Origin: Mycetohabitans endofungorum | GTDB lineage: Bacteria > Pseudomonadota > Gammaproteobacteria > Burkholderiales > Burkholderiaceae | DNA: 64,000 bases | Direction: 5' to 3' | NCBI RefSeq assembly: GCF_002927045.1 | Contig: NZ_PRDW01000001.1 | Span: 186,001-250,000 of the forward strand | In this document: piece by piece, positions 28,432 to 39,514 of the stretch | Numbering within the stretch: the first letter of the stretch is position 1 | Layout of the letters: every line of letters starts with the position of its first letter | Position numbers and translations under genes: made by a program | The notes under the pieces: model-generated | What the model was told of the DNA's origin: nothing | The model's database searches: none | The model's input: only the letters and a program-made list of their open reading frames with translations

Positions 28432-28620
28432 TCAACCGTCGCGTGGATCGCGAGGGGTGTCGCACTGCCAGCACAGCGTGAATTGTGCTTCAAGCCTCTC
28501 GCCACAGCGTGGGCAGTGCCATCCCGGCCGCCGGACGCCGGCATCGCTCGTCACCCCGCGAGCAGCATTTGTCGCGCAAGAGGCGCATCGCGCTCATCGA
28601 CGAGCCATAGTTCCGGCGCG
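28432..28620 (-). pseudogene. DUF2007-type zinc-ribbon protein, 5'-truncated and frameshifted
   Basis: Directly after the rsgA stop the minus strand encodes APELWLVDERDAPLARQMLL, then a TGA. One base over, the frame continues GVTSDAGVRRPGWHCPRCGERLEAQFTLCWQCDTPRDPRDG and stops at 28432. Joined, these give the second half of a DUF2007 (putative signal transducing) protein with a CPRCG...CWQC zinc ribbon. The first half, about 40-45 residues, is missing, and its place is taken by the rsgA end. One-base loss in the GC-run before GTGACG explains the frame change. Confidence 0.72.
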
Positions 28621-29598
28621 CTATCGGACCACCTGGCTTGCTTCGTGCAGCAGCTGCGCATACAACGCATGGCGCGCCGGCGCGATGTGGCCTTGCGCCA
28701 CAGCGTCCAGTATCGCACAGCCCGGCTCGTGCAAATGATGGCAATTGTAGAAACGACAACCGCCGAGCAGCGGGCGGAATTCGGGAAAGGCGCGTTCGAG
28801 TTGGCCCTCGGTCAAATGATACAGTCCGAACTCCTGGAAACCTGGCGAGTCAATCAACGCCCCGCCGTTCGGTAACGCATACCAGCGAGTGAACGTGGTG
28901 GTATGGCGGCCGCTGTTCAGCGCCGATGAAATGTCGCGCGTCGCGGCGTTTGCGTGCGGCACCAGCAGATTCACCAGTGTTGACTTGCCCATACCGGACT
29001 GGCCGAGCAGCAGGGTAGCGCGATGCGCGAGTAGCGGTGTGAGTGTGGCGTGCGTGGCATCGGCGGCACCGGTCGCGGACACCTCGACGACCCGGTAGCC
29101 GAGTGCCGCGTAGAATGCGACGCGTTTGCGGGCAAGCGGCAGTGCGTCGAGCAAGTCGGCTTTGTTCAGCAGCACCACTGGTTCGAGCTGATGGGCTTCG
29201 GCGGCCACCAGTGCGCGGCCGAGCAAATCCTCGCTGAAATGCGGTTCGGTGGCCAGTACGATCAGTAACTGATCGAGGTTGGCCGCAAAGCGCTTTGATT
29301 TGAACTGGTCTGAGCGAAACAGCAGATTGCGTCGCGCATCGGTCGCGACGATGACCCCCTGGTCCGCGGATGTCGCCTCGAAGCTGACGCGGTCGCCAAC
29401 GGCGACTTCGCTCTTTTTGCCGCGTGGAAAGCACTGCAGTAGCGAACCACCCCTGTCGGGCTGAACCACATAATGCCGGCCATGTGCGGCGATGACCCGG
29501 CCCTTGCCGGGGTCCTCTATTCGGTCGTGATCGCCGCCGCGTTGTGTTGCTGCCGGGCCCGTGCGACGCGGTGCGCCGCGCACTGCGCGGCTGCTCAT
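28621..29598 (-). CDS. rsgA: Ribosome small subunit GTPase RsgA
   Basis: RsgA (325 residues) checks late 30S assembly. It has an N-terminal OB fold ([41 protein letters not shown]), a circularly permuted GTPase with NKADLLD (G4), [16 protein letters not shown] (G1) and [13 protein letters not shown] (G3), and a C-terminal zinc site [16 protein letters not shown]. The start overlaps the M48 protease stop by four bases (ATGA), so the two are translationally coupled. Its end abuts the DUF2007 fragment. Confidence 0.94.
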   Translation of the reverse strand: MSSRAVRGAPRRTGPAATQRGGDHDRIEDPGKGRVIAAHGRHYVVQPDRGGSLLQCFPRGKKSEVAVGDRVSFEATSADQGVIVATDARRNLLFRSDQFKSKRFAANLDQLLIVLATEPHFSEDLLGRALVAAEAHQLEPVVLLNKADLLDALPLARKRVAFYAALGYRVVEVSATGAADATHATLTPLLAHRATLLLGQSGMGKSTLVNLLVPHANAATRDISSALNSGRHTTTFTRWYALPNGGALIDSPGFQEFGLYHLTEGQLERAFPEFRPLLGGCRFYNCHHLHEPGCAILDAVAQGHIAPARHALYAQLLHEASQVVR

Positions 29599-30848
29599 GC
29601 GCGTGCGCGTGCCAGCAGCCGCTCAATGCGCTGCGCCGCGGGCGGGTGGGAATAATAGAACGCGCAGTAGACCGGGTCGGGCGTCAGCGTCGATGCATTG
29701 TCCTGATAGAGCTTGACCAGCGCGCTGATCAAATCCTGTGCGCGTGCCTGCGTCGCAGCGAAGGCGTCGGCCTCGAACTCATGCTTGCGCGACGATAGGC
29801 TGGTGAGCGGCGTCACAAAAAACAGGAAGACCGGCATCACGAGAAAGAACAGGATCAATGCAAGCGCGTTGTTCGAGCCGGTCATCGACGGCGTAACGCC
29901 CAGGCCCGTGTAGAACCACGGACGTTGGGCGAGCCAGCCGAGCAACGCGAGCAGCGCGAATGACAAGGCAAACGTGATGATCATGCGCTTAAGCACGTGC
30001 CGGTGCTTGAAATGACCGAGTTCGTGCGCTAGCACCGCCTCGATCTCGCTGCCATCGAGCCGGCTGAGCAGCGTGTCGAAGAACACAATCCGCTTGGCTG
30101 CGCCAAAGCCGGTAAAGTAGGCATTGCCATGCGCGGAGCGCCGGCTGCCGTCCATCACGAACAGCCCTTTGGCGGCGAAGCCGCAACGGTGCATCAACGA
30201 TTCGATGCGCTCACGCAGCGATACGTCGGTCAGCGGCTCGAACTTGTTGAACAGTGGTGCGATTACGCTCGGATACAGGATCAGCACGCCGACGCTGAAC
30301 GCGACCCAGACGAGCCACGCCCAAATCCACCACATCGCGCCGGCCTGCTGCATCAGCCACAGCACGACGAACAACAGCGGCAGGCCAAACAGCGCGCCGA
30401 GTAACGTTCCCTTCACCAGGTCGGCAAAAAAAAGCTTGCGCGACATCCTGTTGAAGCCGAACCGTGCTTCGATGACAAAGTGCCGCGCATAATCGAACGG
30501 CAAATCGACCAGTCCCATGATGGCGGCGACCGCGGCCACCAGCGCAATCTGACCCGCATATCCGCGACCCAGCCATCCACTAAGCAAGGTATCCAACCAT
30601 TGCAGGCCGCCCAACAACGTCAACGCGACCAGCAATGCGCCACCCACGCCGAGTTCCAGCATGGCGAGCCGCGTCAGCGACACCGTGTAGTCGGCTGCGC
30701 GCTGGTGGGCCTGCAGCGAGATCGTGTCGCGGAACCCGTCGGGGACCGCATTACGATGGCTGGCGACGTGCCGGATCTGTCGGCTCGCGAGCCACAGCCG
30801 GGTGGCAATCATCGCGACGAGCGCGACGACAAAGAGGATCGTAAACAT
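29595..30848 (-). CDS. M48-family zinc metallopeptidase (Ste24/HtpX-like)
   Basis: A 417-residue integral membrane protease. Hydrophobic segments occur at residues 1-17, 62-85, 98-115, 150-200 and 295-345. The zinc motif is [13 protein letters not shown] (HExxH) with the third ligand in [13 protein letters not shown]. Bacterial members degrade misfolded membrane proteins; the true substrate here is unknown. It is coupled to rsgA downstream and divergent from orn across a 110-bp gap. Confidence 0.9.
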   Translation of the reverse strand: MFTILFVVALVAMIATRLWLASRQIRHVASHRNAVPDGFRDTISLQAHQRAADYTVSLTRLAMLELGVGGALLVALTLLGGLQWLDTLLSGWLGRGYAGQIALVAAVAAIMGLVDLPFDYARHFVIEARFGFNRMSRKLFFADLVKGTLLGALFGLPLLFVVLWLMQQAGAMWWIWAWLVWVAFSVGVLILYPSVIAPLFNKFEPLTDVSLRERIESLMHRCGFAAKGLFVMDGSRRSAHGNAYFTGFGAAKRIVFFDTLLSRLDGSEIEAVLAHELGHFKHRHVLKRMIITFALSFALLALLGWLAQRPWFYTGLGVTPSMTGSNNALALILFFLVMPVFLFFVTPLTSLSSRKHEFEADAFAATQARAQDLISALVKLYQDNASTLTPDPVYCAFYYSHPPAAQRIERLLARARA

Positions 30849-30958
30849 CCGTTATCCATGGGAACGCTGTAATGCGCCTATTCTCGCACGTTCGCTGCGG
30901 GTGTCGCCGCTGCGTCGCTTCGGGCAAAATAGCGAGGAATCCATTTTAAGGCGTTTGA

Positions 30959-31573
30959 ATGAGTCCTGACCTGCAGCAACCCGGCGGCCAGCCCATGTTG
31001 GCCAAAAGCGAATTCAACCTGATCTGGCTGGATATGGAGATGACCGGCTTGCTGCCGAACACCGACCGGATCCTCGAGGTCGCGGTGGTGGTCACCGATT
31101 CGAACTTGGCGGTGGTCGTCGAAGGTCCGGTACTGGCGATCCATCAGTCGGATTCGACGCTGGATGCGATGGATCAATGGAACAAGAGCACGCATGGCCG
31201 CTCGGGCCTGATCGAACGGGTTCGTGCATCGTCGGTCACCGAAGCTGACGCGGCCGCGCAATTGCTCGCGTTCCTGTCGCAATACGTGCCGGCTGGCAAG
31301 TCGCCGATGTGTGGCAACTCGATTTGCCAGGACCGTCGTTTCATGGCGCGCTGGATGCCAGAACTGGAGGCATTCTTTCACTATCGTAATCTCGACGTGA
31401 GCACGCTGAAGGAGTTGTGCCGCCGCTGGCAGCCAGCGGTCTACAAGGGATTCCAGAAGCGCGCATTGCATACCGCGCTGGCCGACATTCATGAGTCGAT
31501 CGACGAGTTGAAGTACTACCGTGAGCATTTCCTGCGAGCGTCCGACGCCGCCGCGATGCCGCAGGTGGGCTGA
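30959..31573 (+). CDS. orn: Oligoribonuclease
   Basis: Orn (204 residues) degrades RNA dinucleotides and pGpG, the final step of RNA and c-di-GMP turnover. DEDDh exonuclease motifs are [39 protein letters not shown] and [21 protein letters not shown]. It carries about 20 extra residues at both ends compared with E. coli Orn. ATG 30959 was used; it lies after a modest ribosome binding site. Confidence 0.95.
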   Translation: MSPDLQQPGGQPMLAKSEFNLIWLDMEMTGLLPNTDRILEVAVVVTDSNLAVVVEGPVLAIHQSDSTLDAMDQWNKSTHGRSGLIERVRASSVTEADAAAQLLAFLSQYVPAGKSPMCGNSICQDRRFMARWMPELEAFFHYRNLDVSTLKELCRRWQPAVYKGFQKRALHTALADIHESIDELKYYREHFLRASDAAAMPQVG

Positions 31574-31648
31574 CGCGCCGGCTGAAGTCGGCTGTGCTGG
31601 CTGAGTCGGCTGCGCGGGCCGAGCCGGCCGGTACCGCGCGGTCCGCGC

Positions 31649-32278
31649 TCAGGTTGCGGCCGGCGGCTTTGGCCGGATCGCGCTCTTGGGCCGGAATGTG
31701 GCCACATGCGCCGGGTCAGTTTCGATATACGGGCCGCCGATCAAGTCGATGCAGTACGGCACGGCGGCGAAGATGCCATTGACGATCACGTTTCCCCGCG
31801 CGTCACGCACGCCCTCGAGCGTTTCACGGATCGACTTTGGCTGGCCGGGCAGGTTCACGATCAGCGCCGCGTGATCGGCCGTTTCGCGAATGACCGCCAC
31901 TTGGCGCGACAGAATCGCCGTTGGCACGAAATGCAGGCTGATCTGGCGCATTTGCTCGCCAAAACCGGGCATCGTCCGAGTGCTCACCGCCAGCGTCGCC
32001 TCCGGCGTGACGTCGCGCCGGGCGGGGCCGGTGCCGCCGGTGGTAAGCACGAGGTTGCAGTGAGCCTCGTCCACGAGTTCGATCAGCGTGCGTGAGATGG
32101 TGGTTGCATCGTCGGCGATCAGCCGCGCGTGCGCCTGCCACGGACTCGTGAGCGTGTCGCTCAGCCATGCCTGTAGCGCGGGGATGCCCTGGTCCTCGTA
32201 GACCCCGGCACTGGCGCGGTCGCTGATCGAAACCAGGCCGACGACCAGTTTGTCGGCACGGTCATGCGGTGTTGTCAT
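31649..32278 (-). CDS. mog: Molybdopterin adenylyltransferase
   Basis: Mog (209 residues) adenylates molybdopterin so that MoeA can insert molybdate. The MoCF-binding fold shows [44 protein letters not shown] and [18 protein letters not shown] 32278 gives the family start [10 protein letters not shown] and overlaps the yjgA stop by 17 bases. The other molybdenum cofactor genes in the window (moeA, mobA, moaA) are 20 kb away. Confidence 0.9.
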   Translation of the reverse strand: MTTPHDRADKLVVGLVSISDRASAGVYEDQGIPALQAWLSDTLTSPWQAHARLIADDATTISRTLIELVDEAHCNLVLTTGGTGPARRDVTPEATLAVSTRTMPGFGEQMRQISLHFVPTAILSRQVAVIRETADHAALIVNLPGQPKSIRETLEGVRDARGNVIVNGIFAAVPYCIDLIGGPYIETDPAHVATFRPKSAIRPKPPAAT

Positions 32279-32891
32279 CGTCTTGCTCGTCGTCGGAAGA
32301 AGCGGGGACCCCGGCGTGTTCTGCGCGTGGGTCCGGATCACCGGCTACCTCTTTGATCCACTGGAACAGTTCTCTGAAATAGCGCGGCGGCTTGCTTTGG
32401 ACCGCCTCGCGCCGCGCATTGCGGATCAGCGTGCGGCCTTGCTGGACGTCGGCGCCCGGATGGGCGCGCAGAAACTCGGTGAGCGCCTCGTCGCTCGCGA
32501 GCAACTGCGCGCGGGTGCGCTCGACCCAGTGCAATCGCGCCGTCTCGGCTTTGTTCGTGCCGTTGTAGGTGTCCAGCGCGGTGCGCAGTGCTGCCACGTC
32601 GGTGTCCGGCAGCCCGCGCATCAGCCGCCCCACATATTGCAATTGCCGTCGCTTGCCCTCATGGTCCGTGATGCGGCGCGCTTCGCGTACCGCGTCAGCT
32701 AGGTCCTCGGGTAACGGCATGTGCTTGAACGCATCCTTGGGCAGCTCAACAATCTCGGCGCCCAGCGCCTGCAGCGCCGTCATTTCCCGTTTGAGTTGCG
32801 ATTTGCTCGGCCGTGTGTCATCGCGGCCGCCCTGGTGGTCGGCGAGCGGTTGCGGCTGCGTCGCCGCCGTGGTTCGTGTCTTGCGCGTCAT
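32262..32891 (-). CDS. yjgA: Ribosome biogenesis factor YjgA (DUF615/DarP)
   Basis: The 209-residue protein belongs to DUF615, whose E. coli member (YjgA, DarP) joins late 50S assembly. It carries [37 protein letters not shown] and [11 protein letters not shown], all typical, with a highly charged C-terminal tail (SSDDEQDDD). It overlaps mog. Divergent from pmbA; as in E. coli these two genes lie side by side. Confidence 0.9.
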   Translation of the reverse strand: MTRKTRTTAATQPQPLADHQGGRDDTRPSKSQLKREMTALQALGAEIVELPKDAFKHMPLPEDLADAVREARRITDHEGKRRQLQYVGRLMRGLPDTDVAALRTALDTYNGTNKAETARLHWVERTRAQLLASDEALTEFLRAHPGADVQQGRTLIRNARREAVQSKPPRYFRELFQWIKEVAGDPDPRAEHAGVPASSDDEQDDDNTA

Positions 32892-32958
32892 GCGCGTATT
32901 TTAGCGCGTGTCGCGTGCCGTCCTCGCGGTTGGGCAAACGGCTTGTTATGATCGCATC

Positions 32959-34341
32959 ATGAAAACCGAGGATCGAACTGACATGGCAGCACACCAGCGC
33001 GTGTTTCCGCACACCCAGGCGCAACTGAAGGACATCGCGGCGGACATCCTGCGACACGCAAAGGCGCTTGGCGCAACCGATGCCGCGACTGAGATCTCGG
33101 AGGGCGACGGCTTATCGGTGTCGGTACGGCGAGGCGAGGTCGAGACAATCGAGCACAACCGCGACAAGACGATGGGGGTGACCGTATTCATCGGCAACAA
33201 GCGCGGCAATGCGAGCACGTCCGATTTTTCGCCGGCGGCGCTGCGCGATACGGTATCGGCCGCGTACAGCATCGCGCGGTTCACCGCGGAGGACAACTGC
33301 GCCGGGCTCGCCGAAGCGGAGCTACTCGAGAGGCATCCGCTGGATTTGGATTTGTTCCACCCGTGGGAGCTGCATGCCGACGACGCGGTCGAGATCGCGC
33401 GCCGCGCCGAACAGGCGGCCTTCGACACCGACCCGCGGATCCGCAACAGTGAAGGCGCGAGCGTGTCCGCGCAGCATTCGCAGTTCGTGCTGGCCACCTC
33501 GCGCGGCTTTGTCGGCGGCTATCCGTACTCCCGGCACTATATCGCCTGCGCGCCGATTGCCGGCAGTGGCCAGCAGATGCAGCGTGACGACTGGTACACG
33601 ACGCGCCGCTGCGCAGCCGAAATGGCCACGCCCGAGGCCGTGGGCCGCTATGCTGCCGAGCGTGCGCTGGCGCGTATCGGCGCACGCCGGCTCGATACCC
33701 GCAAATGCCCAGTATTGTTCGAAGCGCCGCTCGCCGTTGGTCTGCTCGGTGCGTTCGTGCAGGCGACCAGCGGCGGGGCGTTGTATCGCAAGACGAGCTT
33801 CCTGACCGATTCGCTCGGCAAGCCCGTATTCGCGCCGCACGTGCAGGTGCGTGAGGATCCGCATGTGCCCCGCGCGCTGGGCAGTGCACCGTTTGACGAG
33901 GAGGGTGTGCGCACCACGCGGCGCGACGTCGTGCGCGACGGCGTCGTACAGGGGTACTTCCTGTCGACGTATTCGGCGCGCAAGCTGGGCATGCAGACCA
34001 CCGGTAATGCCGGCGGTTCGCACAATCTGTCATTGACCAGCACGCTCACGCGCGACGACGATGATTTCCGCGCGATGTTGCGCAAGCTCGGCACCGGTCT
34101 GCTGTTGACCGAGTTGATGGGGCAGGGAGTGAACTATGTCACGGGCGACTACTCGCGTGGCGCGTCCGGATTCTGGGTCGAGAATGGCGAGATTCAGTAT
34201 CCGGTCGAAGAGATCACGGTCGCCAGCACGCTGCAACAGATGTTTGCGCAAATCGTCGCGATCGGCGCCGATAAGATCGTGCGCGGCACGAAGGAAACCG
34301 GCTCGGTGCTGATCGAGCAGATGACGATTGCCGGCCAGTGA
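32959..34341 (+). CDS. pmbA: Metalloprotease PmbA (TldE)
   Basis: PmbA pairs with TldD to process peptides such as microcins and unfolded proteins. The product (460 residues) contains EISEGDGLSVSVRRGEVETIEHNRDKTMGVTVFIGNKRGNAST and GYFLSTYSARKLGMQTTGNAGG, both family signatures. PmbA/TldE lacks the HExxH zinc site found in TldD, and none is seen here. I chose ATG 32959 (MKTEDRTDM); ATG 32983 (MAAHQRV) is an alternative. Confidence 0.93.
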   Translation: MKTEDRTDMAAHQRVFPHTQAQLKDIAADILRHAKALGATDAATEISEGDGLSVSVRRGEVETIEHNRDKTMGVTVFIGNKRGNASTSDFSPAALRDTVSAAYSIARFTAEDNCAGLAEAELLERHPLDLDLFHPWELHADDAVEIARRAEQAAFDTDPRIRNSEGASVSAQHSQFVLATSRGFVGGYPYSRHYIACAPIAGSGQQMQRDDWYTTRRCAAEMATPEAVGRYAAERALARIGARRLDTRKCPVLFEAPLAVGLLGAFVQATSGGALYRKTSFLTDSLGKPVFAPHVQVREDPHVPRALGSAPFDEEGVRTTRRDVVRDGVVQGYFLSTYSARKLGMQTTGNAGGSHNLSLTSTLTRDDDDFRAMLRKLGTGLLLTELMGQGVNYVTGDYSRGASGFWVENGEIQYPVEEITVASTLQQMFAQIVAIGADKIVRGTKETGSVLIEQMTIAGQ

Positions 34342-34354
34342 GTCGCGCGGCGGG

Positions 34355-34852
34355 TCAGCGGATTCTTTCGTATTCGACGAACGCGTAGTCGAAGTCGTCC
34401 GGTGGGCCCGCGCGATGGGTTTCGCGCGACACCTCCCGCCAGTGCTGCGGTGACGGCGCGGCAAACGTTGCGTCGCCTTCGAACGTGTGATCGATCTCGG
34501 TGACGATCAGTCGCTCGGCGCGCCCGATCCCTTCGCGATACAACTGGGCGCCGCCGATCAGGTATGCAAGTGGCGCATGCAGCGTTTCGCACAGCGCGAG
34601 CGCCGCGTCCAGGCTCGTGACGGTGTCGCAGCCATCGAAGCGTCGCGCCGCATCGCGCGTCACGACGATGTTCCGGCGGCCCGGCAGCGCGCGTCCAATC
34701 GACTCGTGGGTCTTGCGTCCCATGATCAGCGGTGCACCCATTGTGGTGCGCTTGAAGTGCGCAAGATCCTCGGGTAGCCGCCAGGGCAGCGCGTTGTCGC
34801 GTCCGATCACGCCGTTGCGTGCGCGCGCGACGATCAGGCAAAGCGTCGTCAT
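34355..34852 (-). CDS. folA: Dihydrofolate reductase
   Basis: The 165-residue enzyme reduces dihydrofolate to tetrahydrofolate with NADPH, replacing the cofactor used by thymidylate synthase. The start [34 protein letters not shown] contains the substrate-binding Asp/Glu region (LPEDL), and [22 protein letters not shown] and [12 protein letters not shown] follow. It lies just downstream of thyA on the same strand, with a 228-bp gap in which I see no coding sequence. Confidence 0.95.
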   Translation of the reverse strand: MTTLCLIVARARNGVIGRDNALPWRLPEDLAHFKRTTMGAPLIMGRKTHESIGRALPGRRNIVVTRDAARRFDGCDTVTSLDAALALCETLHAPLAYLIGGAQLYREGIGRAERLIVTEIDHTFEGDATFAAPSPQHWREVSRETHRAGPPDDFDYAFVEYERIR

Positions 34853-35080
34853 TGATCCACCGTCAGTTAAACAAGCAGGGTGCGCGAGGGCGGGCCGCGC
34901 ATGCCCGATTGTAGCCGACTGCTCGGTTCAGTTGATTCTTCGACTCAAGCGGCCGCAGCCCGTGCCACCACGCCACGCGAATCCGCATTCGGCGAGCGGC
35001 GGCGGGCATGAGCACGGCAATCGCGGTTGACGCCGCCGGCCGGCCCGGGCCGGGGCCGCTCAGATCCCGGCGCTGTCCGT

Positions 35081-35917
35081 CTACACAGCGATCGGGGCAG
35101 CAATATGGGGATGCGGATCGTAGCCGGCGATCTCGAAGTCTTCGAAGCGGTAGGCGAATAGGGTGTCCGGCTGTCGCTTGATGATCAACCGGGGCAGCGG
35201 CCGCGGCGTGCGGGTGAGCTGCAGCCGGGCCTGTTCGACGTGATTCAGGTACAAGTGGGCGTCGCCGATCGAGTGGACGATTTCGCCGGGTTGCAAGCCG
35301 AGTTGCTGCGCGATCATATGGGTCAGAAACGCCACCGATGCGCAATTGTATGGAATGCCGAGAAACCAGTCGCCGGAGCGCTGGGTCAGCATGCAGCTCA
35401 GCTTGCCGTCGGCAATGTAGAACTGGTACAGGATGTGGCACGGCGGCAGCGCCATGCGGCCCTCGAGCGCGTTCTGCACCGGGGACTTCGACTCGTCGGG
35501 TAGGAACGATACATTCCATGCGTTGAGGATGTGCCGGCGGCTGTCCGGCTTCGTGCGCAGCGAGTCGAGCAGCGCCTGCACCTGGTCGGTCCGGGTGCCA
35601 TCGGGATTGGGCCAAGACCGCCACTGCGCGCCGTACACGGGGCCGAGTTCGCCGTCGGGCGTCGCCCATTCGTCCCAGATCGTCACGCCGTTTTGATGCA
35701 GGTAGCGGATGTTCGTGTCCCCGCGCAGGAACCACAGCAACTCGTGCAGGATCGAGCGCACGTGCAGTTTCTTGGTGGTCAGCAGCGGGAAGCCAGTGGA
35801 CAAGTCATGCCGGTACGACACGCCGAACAGTGAGCGCGTGCCCGTACCGGTGCGGTCGCTCTTGAGCGTGCCGCGTTCGAGCAAATCCTTGAGAATAGAC
35901 AGATACGGTGCATCCAT
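35081..35917 (-). CDS. thyA: Thymidylate synthase
   Basis: ThyA (278 residues) converts dUMP to dTMP using methylenetetrahydrofolate. The catalytic cysteine is in [16 protein letters not shown], the dUMP-binding loop is [18 protein letters not shown], and the start [27 protein letters not shown] is normal for the family. It stands directly upstream of folA, so the two halves of the thymidylate cycle are neighbours. A 185-bp gap to fumC holds only a 25-codon ORF that I do not support. Confidence 0.95.
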   Translation of the reverse strand: MDAPYLSILKDLLERGTLKSDRTGTGTRSLFGVSYRHDLSTGFPLLTTKKLHVRSILHELLWFLRGDTNIRYLHQNGVTIWDEWATPDGELGPVYGAQWRSWPNPDGTRTDQVQALLDSLRTKPDSRRHILNAWNVSFLPDESKSPVQNALEGRMALPPCHILYQFYIADGKLSCMLTQRSGDWFLGIPYNCASVAFLTHMIAQQLGLQPGEIVHSIGDAHLYLNHVEQARLQLTRTPRPLPRLIIKRQPDTLFAYRFEDFEIAGYDPHPHIAAPIAV

Positions 35918-36102
35918 GGTCTGGAACCGGGTTGCGGACCCGGTCGGGGAAAGTGGCTGGAAACGGCGAATGCACTATTCTACGTGACCGCCATGGACGT
36001 CAGGCAGGCGCTCGATGCGATTGTCGAGCTTAAGCCCGAGGAGTTGACCGACGGCGGCACGAAAGCTTAGGACTGCCGTGCGGGCACCGGCGGTGCGGCC
36101 GG

Positions 36103-37500
36103 CTAGCCACGTGTGCCGATCATGTCCCGCGGTCGAACCCACTCATCGAACTGCTCAGCGGTCAGATAGCCGAGCGCCAGCGCGGCGGCCTTCAGCGTGG
36201 TGCCTTCGTGGTGTGCCTTCTTGGCAATTTGTGCTGCCTTGTCATAGCCGATGTGGGGGTTCAGCGCGGTGACCAGCATCAGCGACTCGTTGAGCAGCGC
36301 GTCGATCCGTGCCCGGTTTGGCTCGATGCCGATCGCGCAGTGATCGTTGAAGCTCAGCACGCCGTCCGTCAGCAGCCGGATTGATTGCAGCACATTGTGC
36401 GCGATCATCGGCCGGAAAACGTTGAGTTCGAAATTGCCGCTCGCGCCGCCGAAATTTACGGCGACGTCGTTGCCGAAGACCTGGCAGCATAGCATCGTCA
36501 GCGCCTCCGCCTGGGTCGGATTGACCTTACCGGGCATGATCGAGCTGCCCGGCTCGTTTTCGGGGATCGTGAGCTCACCCAACCCACAGCGGGGTCCCGA
36601 CGCGAGCCAGCGGATGTCGTTGGCGATCTTCATCAGACTTGCGGCGATCGTTTTCAGCGCGCCGTGCGCGGCCACCAGTGCGTCGGCGGCAGCCATCACC
36701 TCGAACTTGTTCGGCGCGGTGGTGAACGGCAGTCCGGTGAGCCGGCCGATTGCCGCGGCGACCTTTTGCGCGAATTGCGGATGGGCGTTCAATCCGGTGC
36801 CGACTGCGGTGCCGCCAAGCGCGAGTTCGTACAGATGGGGCAGCGTCGCGTCCAGATGGCGCATCCCCTGGTCGAGCTGGGCGACGTAGCCTGAAAATTC
36901 CTGGCCCAGCGTCAGTGGCGTGGCATCCTGCAGGTGCGTGCGGCCAATCTTCACGATGTCGGCAAAAGCGGCGCACTTGTGCGCGAGCGTGTCGCGCAGC
37001 TTGATCAGCGCTGGTTTGAGCCGCGTTGCGATGCCTTGTGCGGCGGCGATATGCATCGCAGTCGGGAACGCGTCGTTGGACGACTGGCCGCGATTCACGT
37101 CGTCGTTCGGATGCACCAGGCGCGCCTCGCCGCGTTCACCGCCCAGATACTCGCTCGCGCGGTTGGCGATTACCTCGTTCAGGTTCATGTTGGTTTGCGT
37201 ACCCGAGCCCGTTTGCCAGACCGCCAGTGGGAATTGCGCCGCGTGCTCGCCGGCGAGGATCTCGTCTGCCGCGGCAATGATTGCGCGTGCCTTATCGGCG
37301 GGCAGCACGCCAAGCGCTTGGTTGACTTGCGCTGCGGCGCGCTTGACGATCGCCAGCGCGTGAATCAACTCCGATGGCTGCTTCTCTGTGGAGATCTTGA
37401 AATATTGCAGCGATCGTTGGGTTTGCGCTCCCCACAGCCGGTCCGCAGGCACGGCGATGGCGCCAAACGTGTCACGTTCCATCCTGACATTTTCTGTCAT
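36103..37500 (-). CDS. fumC: Class II fumarate hydratase
   Basis: FumC (465 residues) interconverts fumarate and malate in the citric acid cycle and contains no iron-sulfur cluster. Motifs are [18 protein letters not shown] near residue 100, [34 protein letters not shown] and the signature [19 protein letters not shown] 37500 ([13 protein letters not shown]) is the family start; a longer frame upstream codes for atypical Cys-rich sequence. Full length. Confidence 0.95.
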   Translation of the reverse strand: MTENVRMERDTFGAIAVPADRLWGAQTQRSLQYFKISTEKQPSELIHALAIVKRAAAQVNQALGVLPADKARAIIAAADEILAGEHAAQFPLAVWQTGSGTQTNMNLNEVIANRASEYLGGERGEARLVHPNDDVNRGQSSNDAFPTAMHIAAAQGIATRLKPALIKLRDTLAHKCAAFADIVKIGRTHLQDATPLTLGQEFSGYVAQLDQGMRHLDATLPHLYELALGGTAVGTGLNAHPQFAQKVAAAIGRLTGLPFTTAPNKFEVMAAADALVAAHGALKTIAASLMKIANDIRWLASGPRCGLGELTIPENEPGSSIMPGKVNPTQAEALTMLCCQVFGNDVAVNFGGASGNFELNVFRPMIAHNVLQSIRLLTDGVLSFNDHCAIGIEPNRARIDALLNESLMLVTALNPHIGYDKAAQIAKKAHHEGTTLKAAALALGYLTAEQFDEWVRPRDMIGTRG

Positions 37501-37564
37501 TTTATGCTCCAGAAGTGCGGACACGAGGTCCATAGTGATCGGACAGGGCTGCCGCGGCGGCCGT

Positions 37565-39208
37565 TCACAGTTGATCACGCAGCGGCAGGAAGAAAAGCAA
37601 GCCGGTGAGCACATTGCGTGCGAGGCCGGCGTCCGGGTCGAAGTTATACATGACGACATGCCCATCCTCGACGTCGGTCCAGACGAGCGGTGAAGCCGGC
37701 GCGCCGACTGCGCGCAACTGTGCCCGTTCCTCGGGCGTGGCCAGGCGTAGTTGGTAGCTGAATTCTGGAGCGATCGCGCGTTCGAACAGCCGCGCCTGCT
37801 GCTCGGCGAGCGCCTTGCTATGGATGAACAACGCCAACTCCGTATTCAAATGGACTGAGCGGGGGTCGAGGTTCATCGAGCCGATGACCAGCGTCTCGCG
37901 GTCGATCACATAGGCTTTTGTGTGCAGGCTCGAACGGGAGCGGGAGCCGCTGATGCCGGGCGTTGTGCGGCCGTTGCCGTTGCGCGCGATCGACTTGAAT
38001 TCGTAGAGCTGTGCGCCGGCACGCAACAGCGGTTCGCGATACGGTGCATAGCCCGCCTGCACGGCGGGGGCGTCGGTTGCCGCCAGCGAATTGGTCAGTA
38101 CCGCCACCCGCACGCCACGGCCAACCAATTGACGCGTCAATGCGATGACGCTATCGCGTGGCACGAAGTAGGGTGAAATCGCCAGCACTTCGCTGCGCGC
38201 GGCAAGAACCCGTTCCATCAGGCGCTTGATCGGCGGACTTTCATAGTGCCCGACTGGCAGCTTCGCCTTGCGCGGGGAATCAACAGCGAGCTGTGCAGGG
38301 GCCCACGTCAAGCCCAACTGGCCGAGACGGATCTGCTGCGCGAGCGGCGTCGCGTTCAACGGCCTCGCGCCGAGCGCATCGGCCGTCTGCCGCCAGTGCC
38401 GACGCAGCGCTACGCGCACCTTATCGATATCGTCCGGATCGAAACGCTGTCGGTTCAGCGCTTTGAGTGGATAGGCCAGGTCGCTGTTCCAGTACGCGTC
38501 GAAGCTTGCCGAGATGCCGGCCACGATCGGGCCGGCGGCGAACACGTCCAAGTCCCGGAAGTCCAGGTCTGTACTGGCGTTGAAGTATGCATCGCCAAGG
38601 TTGCGTCCGCCGATGATCGCGATCTGGTTGTCGGCGATCATCGCCTTGTTATGCATCCGGTGCGTCAGCTTGTCCAGGTTCGTCAGCAGGTTCGTGATTT
38701 TGCCTAGCAAGCCGACCTCGGCGCACGAGAACGGATTGAACACACGGATCTCGATGCTCGGATGCAGGTTCAGCGCGGCCATCGTCTTATCGATGTCCTT
38801 GAAATTCAAGTCATCGACCAGCATGCGTACGCGCACGCCATGATCGGCCGCGTAGAGCGCCGCGGCCAGCAGCAGCTTACCGGTGTTGTCTTCTTCAGCA
38901 ATGTAGTACTGCAGATCCAATGTGCGCGTGGCCGCGTGCGCGAGCGCGACGCGCATCTGCAGCGCGTCGGTGCCGTCGGCGAGCAAGCGGAATCCGTCCA
39001 GGCCGCCATGGGCCAACGAGGCCGCCTGCACGGCGCGCGACAGTGGCGTGACGGTGTCGCCGGACAGCGCACGGGTCACCGGCGCCGCACGCGCGCCAGC
39101 CTGCGGCAGAGGCATCGTGCAGCCGGCACACAGCATCGATGATATCGCGAGCAACAGCATGGCCGGCAGCATCGCCCGCCACCGTGCCGCCGCGCCGGCC
39201 ACGGCCAT
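37565..39208 (-). CDS. Phospholipase D-family lipoprotein
   Basis: The product has two HKD-type motifs: [18 protein letters not shown] and [18 protein letters not shown], the tandem catalytic sites of phospholipase D and cardiolipin synthase-like enzymes. An N-terminal signal with lipobox ([13 protein letters not shown]) predicts an outer-membrane or periplasmic lipoprotein. I chose ATG 39208 ([10 protein letters not shown]); the frame is open to 39427, but that part is Arg-rich and unlike a signal peptide. Exact reaction unknown: phosphatidyl transfer or hydrolysis is likely. Confidence 0.82.
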   Translation of the reverse strand: MAVAGAAARWRAMLPAMLLLAISSMLCAGCTMPLPQAGARAAPVTRALSGDTVTPLSRAVQAASLAHGGLDGFRLLADGTDALQMRVALAHAATRTLDLQYYIAEEDNTGKLLLAAALYAADHGVRVRMLVDDLNFKDIDKTMAALNLHPSIEIRVFNPFSCAEVGLLGKITNLLTNLDKLTHRMHNKAMIADNQIAIIGGRNLGDAYFNASTDLDFRDLDVFAAGPIVAGISASFDAYWNSDLAYPLKALNRQRFDPDDIDKVRVALRRHWRQTADALGARPLNATPLAQQIRLGQLGLTWAPAQLAVDSPRKAKLPVGHYESPPIKRLMERVLAARSEVLAISPYFVPRDSVIALTRQLVGRGVRVAVLTNSLAATDAPAVQAGYAPYREPLLRAGAQLYEFKSIARNGNGRTTPGISGSRSRSSLHTKAYVIDRETLVIGSMNLDPRSVHLNTELALFIHSKALAEQQARLFERAIAPEFSYQLRLATPEERAQLRAVGAPASPLVWTDVEDGHVVMYNFDPDAGLARNVLTGLLFFLPLRDQL

Positions 39209-39514
39209 GCGTGTCGCCGCGGCCGCTTGGCGCCTCCGGGGGATCCAGGTGCGAGCCGGAAGGCCCGTGGTTCGGCACCCGCTTGCGCTCACGTTTGCTC
39301 CGATCTGGCCGGTGCGCGCCGGCGTATTGAGTGGCAGCCCGCCGGTACCCGAGCGGTGCTGTCGTGGTTGCCGCGCCGCTTCGCCGCTGCGTGGCGCTGC
39401 GCGCGGTGATTCTGCGCGAATATTCATTTTATTTGAATCCGGCCCGTTGCCGGTATGGCCTGCTGGCCGGTGTGCGCGCTCGCGCGGGCGCCGCCGTTGC
39501 GATCTGCCACGCCG
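39209..39514. other. Intergenic region between the PLD lipoprotein and the MATE gene
   Basis: This 306-bp stretch contains only the possible upstream extension of the PLD frame on the minus strand. I see no other gene, hairpin with T-run, or clear promoter. The MATE gene ends at 39515, so the upstream control of the PLD gene must lie here. Confidence 0.5.

Noticed and set aside
35993-36070. 25-codon ORF between thyA and fumC
   Set aside because: Too short, no ribosome binding site and no recognised similarity.
37565-39427. N-terminal extension of the PLD protein to 39427
   Set aside because: The added 73 residues are Arg/Ala-rich and precede a clear lipoprotein signal that should be at the N-terminus.
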